Assembly: GCA_017651785.1 (NCBI GenBank)
Contig: JAGCCD010000073.1
Location: 1-9,838, forward strand
Direction: 5' to 3'
DNA length: 9,838 nucleotides
Source: Bacteroidales bacterium
GTDB lineage: Bacteria; Bacteroidota; Bacteroidia; Bacteroidales; UBA932
Part shown: positions 5,289 through 9,838 of the stretch, in pieces
Position numbering within the stretch: position 1 is the stretch's first letter
Layout of the letters: every line of letters begins with the position of its first letter
Translations under genes and position numbers: made by a program
The notes under the pieces: generated by a model
Databases searched by the model: none
Seen by the model: the letters and a program-made list of their open reading frames with translations, nothing else
What the model was told of the DNA's origin: nothing

Positions 5289-7070
5289 ATGAATCCGAAG
5301 CTGATCAAGTTCCTGCATGCGGCAACCCCGGCATCGCCCGTGGTGGCGGATACGCGTGCCCTTCAGGAGGCCGCCCTCAAACGCGGCTTCATCCTCAATC
5401 CCCTGGTGCTGGGAGAAGACGTCAGGGCATTCATCCAAAGCGAGATCATCCATCCCAACACCACCTTCTACAAAACCTGGGAAGATGTGGTCTCCAAGAA
5501 CCGCTTCGAGCTGTTCCTTGACCAGGTGCGCCACTATGCCTCAACTTACGGCACAAACCGCACCGGCACTCCCTATGTGCCCAACCCCGGGGCAGACGAG
5601 CCCGATTTCTCTACTTATACCTACATCGACGCCATCTCCGAGCAGGAGCTTTTCTCCCGCTGCTACGGGATGCTCTGTTCCGGCATTGCCCTCAGGAGCG
5701 ATACAGTACAGCTTCTGTGCGATGCGGTGCTCGACTCCGTAAACAGGGGCATAGGGAAAGTGGACGTAGACAAGATCCGCAACAGGGAAGCCCTGGTTGT
5801 GATCTGCAAGGCGCTGGGGCAGCGTCCTTCGGATCCGGTATCCCTTTTGCGCTACATAGTATACTCCGCAACCAAAGAAACGCTCCTCATACGCTCCGAG
5901 TCCCAGATAAACTGTATCAGGGAAAAGGCGGATGACTTCGACTTCGGCATCCTGAGCCCGACCGAACTTGAGAAGCTCGCCTCCATCTTTTACCGGTTCA
6001 AGCCGCAACTGCTGGCGTTCCGGGGAAAGAAATCATCGCGCAACCGCGCTATAATCAACCGCATACGCCGTCTGGCGCCAAGCTTCCACAAGCCGCTGCA
6101 AAAGGGCTACTGGGAAACGCTGCTCAGCAGCATGCCGCCGCTCCAGGAGGTTAAGGGCAGGCTCGCCGGGGCCCTGTCTTTCAAACTGGTTTCGCTCCTT
6201 CAGACGGTGCGCGAGCGCCTGCTGACCTTGGACGAAAACAGTCCCAAGCAGATGTACATCATCCGCAACGGCAAGGTCTTCGTGGCTCCCGCCCCTGCAG
6301 TGAAGGGCAATGCAGATTACTTCAAGTCACTTGACGCACTTCTGGAGGATGAACTCGTATCCCGGCTTGCCAAAAAAGCCTGCAAGGTGCGCTTCCCGCA
6401 GGAATTAACCCTTACGTGCCCCAGCTCGGAGAAGAACTTCCTGGGCAGCCTGCCCTTCGGGTCAAGTTACCCAATGAAGGGGCACAATTTCTTCGGCATA
6501 TACTGGCGCAACGAATGGGGGACATACGACTTCGACATCAGTTTCGTAGACTGGGTCGGCAGGAAAGTGGGCTGGAACGCAGAATACAATACCGGAGAAG
6601 TCGTATATTCCGGCGACCTGACCAATGCCAGTCCCGAGGCGAGCGAAATCCTTTACTGCAAGGATATCTGCCCCAACGGCACACTGCTGTGCAACCGTTA
6701 CGACGGCGCTCCCGGCAGCCGCTTCCGTTTCTTCTTCGGTCAGGAAGACATCGTAGACCTTAAGGAGGGCTATATGGTGCGCCCGGATTCCATAGTGGTG
6801 AACGAAGAAATGGCCTCCGACTCAAGGGAAAAGATGCTTGGCATAGTATGTGGAGCAAGAGCTTACCTGATGGACCTGGGTTCCGGAAACGGACGGATAA
6901 GCCACGGTCAGAATCACGGGGACAAAGAGCGCGTCATGGCACGTAAGGCCCGTGCGTTCATTGACCTGAAAGACCTTCTTGCCAAGGCTGGTTTCGTTGA
7001 GTCCGACATGCCGGACCTGGACCTTACAAAACTTGACAAGGATACCCTGATAACCCTGTTTTCGGACTGA
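5289..7070 (+). CDS. Conserved-looking protein of unknown function, 593 aa
   Basis: I do not recognise the family. There is no signal peptide and no membrane helix, so it is probably cytoplasmic. Residues 1-320 read as mainly helical, with a very basic patch at 245-262 (FRGKKSSRNRAIINRIRR) that could contact nucleic acid. Residues about 323-335 (YIIRNGKVFVAPA) start a strand-rich half. Residues about 385-460 look like a beta-sandwich: HNFFGIYWRNEWGTYDFDIS (399-418), then VGWNAEY and VVYSGDLTNASPEASEI. This weakly recalls the DxDLS...GD(I/L)T...AxE pattern I associate with TerD-like stress domains, but that is only an impression. The tail is charged (NEEMASDSREK and an Asp/Leu-rich end). The ATG at 5289 is the first in frame, lies directly after the U-tract of the upstream hairpin and has no Shine-Dalgarno sequence. 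Codon use matches its neighbours. The next gene starts 33 nt downstream, probably in the same transcript. Confidence 0.85.
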   Translation: MNPKLIKFLHAATPASPVVADTRALQEAALKRGFILNPLVLGEDVRAFIQSEIIHPNTTFYKTWEDVVSKNRFELFLDQVRHYASTYGTNRTGTPYVPNPGADEPDFSTYTYIDAISEQELFSRCYGMLCSGIALRSDTVQLLCDAVLDSVNRGIGKVDVDKIRNREALVVICKALGQRPSDPVSLLRYIVYSATKETLLIRSESQINCIREKADDFDFGILSPTELEKLASIFYRFKPQLLAFRGKKSSRNRAIINRIRRLAPSFHKPLQKGYWETLLSSMPPLQEVKGRLAGALSFKLVSLLQTVRERLLTLDENSPKQMYIIRNGKVFVAPAPAVKGNADYFKSLDALLEDELVSRLAKKACKVRFPQELTLTCPSSEKNFLGSLPFGSSYPMKGHNFFGIYWRNEWGTYDFDISFVDWVGRKVGWNAEYNTGEVVYSGDLTNASPEASEILYCKDICPNGTLLCNRYDGAPGSRFRFFFGQEDIVDLKEGYMVRPDSIVVNEEMASDSREKMLGIVCGARAYLMDLGSGNGRISHGQNHGDKERVMARKARAFIDLKDLLAKAGFVESDMPDLDLTKLDKDTLITLFSD

Positions 7071-7103
7071 ACAGATTGAAATATCATTAATAATTGTAAC
7101 CAT

Positions 7104-7784
7104 ATGAAAAGGATCATTATCATTTCGGCCGCTTTGGCACTGGTGTGCTCAGGCGCGGCAGCACAGAATCTTGATGAGATGGCAAAGCAGCAGCAGGCTG
7201 CGGTAGAAAACGCCACTCAGGCCTACAAGGACCAGGCTGGCAGGAGCGCCCGCCAGATAGACCGTCTTGAGGACGGCATCGCCCGCAACCAGAAGGAGAT
7301 AGACCGTCTCAAACCCGCCCTCAAGAATGCGAAGGAGAACCAGAAGCACGCAATGGAGGCCCTCAAGATCCAGAAAGAGGCCGTAAAGCTTCAGAAGAAG
7401 CAGGGCGCTACCAAAGAGGAACTCAAGAGGTCCAACGACGAGACCAAGCGCATGGATCTGGAAGTCAAGAAGATCAAGGCAGAGATCAAGCGCATAGACT
7501 CCGACATCAAGTCCAACAAGAACAACATCAATGCGGCCAAAAAGGAAATCGCCCGTCTGCGCAAAGACACCAGCGACGCCAAGAAAGCGATGAACAAGAG
7601 CAAGAAGGAACTCAAGGATACCGAAAAGCTCCAGAAGAAGGCCGCTAAGCAGCAGGCCGCAGAAGAAGCCACCGCACTCAAGGCTGCACAGGACGGCGTC
7701 ATCGACGCCTCCACCCAGGCAGTCCCCGAAGTTGACGTGGACATTCTCCCCGACGACCCCGCAGAAACTCTCAGAAGGGATTAA
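7104..7784 (+). CDS. Secreted Lys/Ala-rich coiled-coil protein
   Basis: 226 aa. The N-terminus is a signal peptide (MKR, a hydrophobic stretch, then SGAAA) with likely cleavage after Ala20. Cys15 is not in a lipobox, so this looks like signal peptidase I export to the periplasm. From about 24 to 195 the protein is almost all Lys, Glu, Ala, Gln, Asp and Ile/Leu, with one proline (71) until 208. Heptad-like spacing of Ile/Leu (KKIKAEIKRIDSDIKSN) indicates a long coiled coil. The tail (VPEVDVDILPDDPAETL) is acidic and probably disordered. A periplasmic structural or scaffolding role is likely, but the function is unknown. It follows the 593-aa gene by 33 nt with no consensus promoter in the gap. 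A terminator is not obvious before the rpsO promoter. Confidence 0.87.
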   Translation: MKRIIIISAALALVCSGAAAQNLDEMAKQQQAAVENATQAYKDQAGRSARQIDRLEDGIARNQKEIDRLKPALKNAKENQKHAMEALKIQKEAVKLQKKQGATKEELKRSNDETKRMDLEVKKIKAEIKRIDSDIKSNKNNINAAKKEIARLRKDTSDAKKAMNKSKKELKDTEKLQKKAAKQQAAEEATALKAAQDGVIDASTQAVPEVDVDILPDDPAETLRRD

Positions 7785-7805
7785 TCCTTACTTAATTAAG
7801 GTTTG

Positions 7806-7837
7806 TTTGGAATTGTCGGCAAATAGGCTTATATTTG
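7806..7837 (+). promoter_or_regulatory. Promoter of rpsO (Bacteroidetes sigma consensus)
   Basis: TTTG (7806-7809), a 20-nt spacer and TATATTTG (7830-7837) match the consensus exactly. The start is expected near 7842-7844, giving a leader of about 54 nt before the rpsO ATG. Confidence 0.85.
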
Positions 7838-7839
7838 CA

Positions 7840-7868
7840 GGCTTTTTTGCCACGGTGGCTTAAAAGCC
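7840..7868 (+). promoter_or_regulatory. rpsO leader hairpin, possible S15 autoregulation site
   Basis: GGCTTTT (7840-7846) pairs with AAAAGCC (7862-7868). A symmetric TT/TT internal loop leads to GCCA-CGG-TGGC (7849-7859). The predicted start lies within the first arm, so the lower G-C pairs may be lost in the real transcript. rpsO leaders in several phyla bind S15 to repress translation. That this one does is inference from position only. Confidence 0.45.
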
Positions 7869-7896
7869 AATCAAACCTTAATAATTTTTTGCACTT

Positions 7897-8172
7897 ATGG
7901 CTGAATATTTAATGCCTGAGAAAAAGCAAGAGATTTTCGCGAAGTACGGGAAGTCCAATAAAGACACCGGCTCTCCTGAGAGTCAAGTTGCTCTATTTTC
8001 CTACCGTATCGCTCACCTTACCGAGCACGTCAAGAAGAACAAGAAGGACGTTGTAACGCGCCGCAGTCTTCTCCGCCTCGTCGGTAAGCGCCGTCAGCTC
8101 CTGGACTATCTCCAGAAGATCGACATCGAGAGATACCGCAGCATTATCAAGGAGCTTGGTCTCCGCCGATAA
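7897..8172 (+). CDS. rpsO: 30S ribosomal protein S15
   Basis: 91 aa, close to the usual 89. S15 is a primary 16S rRNA-binding protein of the small-subunit platform and part of the bridge to the 50S. Family signatures run along the chain: [17 protein letters not shown] (about 16-32), [15 protein letters not shown] (about 37-51), [12 protein letters not shown] (about 61-72) and [15 protein letters not shown] at the C-terminus. The ATG at 7897 gives the normal S15 start. The A/T-rich leader has no clear Shine-Dalgarno sequence. It has its own promoter and lies upstream of pnp, an order known from many bacteria. Confidence 0.98.
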   Translation: MAEYLMPEKKQEIFAKYGKSNKDTGSPESQVALFSYRIAHLTEHVKKNKKDVVTRRSLLRLVGKRRQLLDYLQKIDIERYRSIIKELGLRR

Positions 8173-8191
8173 TCCAGATAGGAAAGCATAT

Positions 8192-8226
8192 GGGATGGCT
8201 CCCAACGGGGGAACCATCCCATTTTT
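8192..8226 (+). terminator. Hairpin terminator between rpsO and pnp
   Basis: GGGATGG (8192-8198) pairs with CCATCCC (8214-8220). After a C/A mismatch, TCCC (8200-8203) pairs with GGGA (8209-8212), with loop AACGG. ATTTTT follows (8221-8226). The T-run is short, and no promoter consensus is seen between it and pnp. Partial read-through into pnp is therefore likely. Confidence 0.75.
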
Positions 8227-8256
8227 GAAGAATAAAGACGTAAAGGAAAAACAGTA

Positions 8257-9838
8257 ATGAATGTCATCACCAAGAAAATCGAGCTCGCGGACGGCCGCGT
8301 GATCGAGATCGAGACCGGCAAGCTTGCAAAACAGGCCGACGGCTCCGCAGTCGTGAAGATGGGAGGCACAATGATTCTCGCCACCGTCTGCGCTGCAAAA
8401 GAAGTAAAGGAGGGAACCGATTTCATGCCCCTCACCGTAGATTACAGGGAGAAGTATTACGCCGCAGGGCGTTTCCCCGGCGGATTCCTCAAGAGGGAAG
8501 GCAAACCCTCGGATTATGAGGTCCTCATCGCCCGTCTCATCGACAGGCCCATCCGCCCCCTCTGGCCCGACGATTTCCATCTGGAAGTTTTCGTCCAGGT
8601 ATCACTCATAAGTGCAGACAAGGACACCCAGCCTGACGCCCTTGCAGGTCTTGCCGCATCCGCAGCCCTCGCTACCAGCGACCTGCCTTTCGGCGGCCCC
8701 GTCGGTGAGGTGCGCGTAGCCCGCATAGACGGCAAGTTCGTCATAAATCCCGGTTTTGCAGACACCGAGCGCGCAGACCTCGAACTCATGGTCGCCGCTA
8801 CCGAAGAGAATATAATGATGGTAGAGGGTGAAATGAAGGAAGTCTCCGAGCACGATATGCTCGAGGCCATCAAGTTCGCCCACGAAGAAATAAAGAAGCA
8901 CTGCCGCGTGCAGAAGGAGCTCATGCACGAGCTCGGCACAGACGGCCCCAAGCGCGACTATCCTCACGACGAGGAAGACGACGCCCTCAAGGCCGCCGTG
9001 CAGGAGTTCTGCTACGACAAGTGCTACGCCCTCGCAAAGAGCGCCAAGCCCAAGCACGAGAGGGAAGACGGCTTTACCGCCATCAAAGACGAGTTCATCG
9101 CTACTATCCCCGAGCCTCATACAGAGGAGGAGAAAGAGGCATACGCCGCCAAGCTCGCAATGGTTGAGCGTTACTATCACGCCGTAGAGAAAGAGGCTAT
9201 GCGCAATATGATCCTGGACGAGGGCATCCGCCTGGACGGCCGCGTCTGCAATCAGGTACGCCCCATCTGGTGCGAGGTAGACTACCTGCCCTGCGCCCAC
9301 GGCAGCGCCATCTTCACCCGCGGTGAAACCCAGTCCCTGGCAACCGTCACCCTGGGTACAAAGCTTGATATGAAGGAAATGGACGAGGTCCTCATCCAGG
9401 GAGACCAGCAGTTCGTGCTTCATTACAACTTCCCGCCCTTCGCCACCGGCGAGGCCAAGCCCCAGAGGGGTACCGGACGCCGCGAGATAGGCCACGGCAA
9501 CCTTGCTATGCGCGCTCTCAAGCCCGTCGTCCCCACCGCTCCCGAGAATCCCTACGCAGTGCGCGTAGTTTCCGATATCCTCGAATCCAACGGTTCGTCC
9601 TCTATGGCTTCAGTCTGCGGCGGCTGCCTCGCCCTCATGGACGCAGGCGTAAAGATCCGCAAGCCGGTCGCAGGTGTGGCTATGGGCCTCATCACCGACG
9701 CTGAGCGTCCCAACGACCGCTACGCCATCCTCACCGACATCCTTGGAGACGAGGATCACCTTGGCGATGTGGACTTCAAGGTCACCGGTACCGCAGACGG
9801 CATCACCGCCACCCAGATGGATATCAAGGTGGACGGCC
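8257..9838 (+). CDS. pnp: Polynucleotide phosphorylase, 5' part (3' end outside window)
   Basis: Phosphorolytic 3'-5' exoribonuclease that degrades mRNA as a trimer, often in an RNA degradosome. The frame is open from 8257 to the window edge (527 codons). The rest, about 190-220 residues with the end of the second core and the KH and S1 RNA-binding domains, is missing. Visible: the first RNase PH core with [20 protein letters not shown] (62-81) and [11 protein letters not shown] (94-104), the helical linker (about 200-315), and the second core from 325 with LDGR and [15 protein letters not shown] (353-367). Next come the phosphate-binding NGSSSM (445-450) and the acidic cluster [13 protein letters not shown] (495-507), where metal-binding aspartates lie. 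AAGGA (8243-8247) lies 9 nt before the ATG and could serve as a Shine-Dalgarno site. The gene follows rpsO through a hairpin. Confidence 0.98.
   Translation, partial: MNVITKKIELADGRVIEIETGKLAKQADGSAVVKMGGTMILATVCAAKEVKEGTDFMPLTVDYREKYYAAGRFPGGFLKREGKPSDYEVLIARLIDRPIRPLWPDDFHLEVFVQVSLISADKDTQPDALAGLAASAALATSDLPFGGPVGEVRVARIDGKFVINPGFADTERADLELMVAATEENIMMVEGEMKEVSEHDMLEAIKFAHEEIKKHCRVQKELMHELGTDGPKRDYPHDEEDDALKAAVQEFCYDKCYALAKSAKPKHEREDGFTAIKDEFIATIPEPHTEEEKEAYAAKLAMVERYYHAVEKEAMRNMILDEGIRLDGRVCNQVRPIWCEVDYLPCAHGSAIFTRGETQSLATVTLGTKLDMKEMDEVLIQGDQQFVLHYNFPPFATGEAKPQRGTGRREIGHGNLAMRALKPVVPTAPENPYAVRVVSDILESNGSSSMASVCGGCLALMDAGVKIRKPVAGVAMGLITDAERPNDRYAILTDILGDEDHLGDVDFKVTGTADGITATQMDIKVDG

Larger units (their letters stand above)
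7795..7882. repeat. 11-bp inverted repeat flanking the rpsO promoter and leader hairpin
   Basis: ATTAAGGTTTG (7795-7805) and CAAACCTTAAT (7872-7882) are exact reverse complements, 66 nt apart. The left arm lies just upstream of the -33 box, while the right arm is in the rpsO leader. A transcript reading through from the coiled-coil gene could pair the arms around the hairpin at 7840-7868; a transcript from the rpsO promoter would hold only the right arm. Confidence 0.4.

Noticed and set aside
5080..5292. Small + strand open frame beginning MAQLVAHLVRDQEVAGSSPV
   Set aside because: It is a translation of the tRNA-Pro and its terminator, a familiar false-protein type.
8602..9495. Antisense open frame of 297 codons opposite pnp
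   Set aside because: pnp is certain on the + strand. The antisense frame reflects GC-rich third positions and has no family motif.

Overview
The window looks like a housekeeping stretch of a fairly GC-rich Bacteroidales chromosome. Four promoters match the Bacteroidetes sigma consensus (TTTG, 19-20 nt, TAnnTTTG), starts mostly lack a Shine-Dalgarno sequence, and ileS, a DksA/TraR-like gene and lspA are packed together. The DksA-like protein keeps only one zinc-site cysteine, and the LspA is the longer form I associate with this phylum. I cannot name a genus.

Layout: (1) 1-3565 is one tight operon on the + strand: the 3' part of ileS, a zinc-less DksA/TraR-family gene 2 nt later, and lspA overlapping it by ATGA. 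The lspA stop codon lies in the loop of a bidirectional terminator (3552-3579). (2) A tRNA-Ser(UGA) on the - strand (3594-3678) converges on that terminator and has its own promoter. (3) 3794-5002 encodes a probable lipoprotein with a carboxypeptidase-regulatory-like region and a von Willebrand A domain. (4) 5033-5181 is a self-contained tRNA-Pro unit: promoter, tRNA with the unusual anticodon AGG, and terminator. (5) A second strong promoter starts inside that terminator's T-tract. It would transcribe a 72-nt structured RNA that ends in a terminator-like hairpin 2 nt before the start codon of a 593-aa protein of unknown function. That gene is followed by a secreted Lys/Ala-rich coiled-coil protein. 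(6) rpsO follows with its own promoter and a leader hairpin, then a terminator hairpin and the 5' two thirds or more of pnp.

Most genes serve translation and RNA or envelope upkeep: Ile-tRNA charging, two tRNAs, ribosomal protein S15, polynucleotide phosphorylase and lipoprotein signal peptidase. LspA would process lipoproteins such as the VWA protein. The least understood part is 5179-7784: the small structured RNA or attenuator, the 593-aa protein and the coiled-coil protein. I saw no insertion sequence, CRISPR array, prophage gene or other sign of recent transfer.
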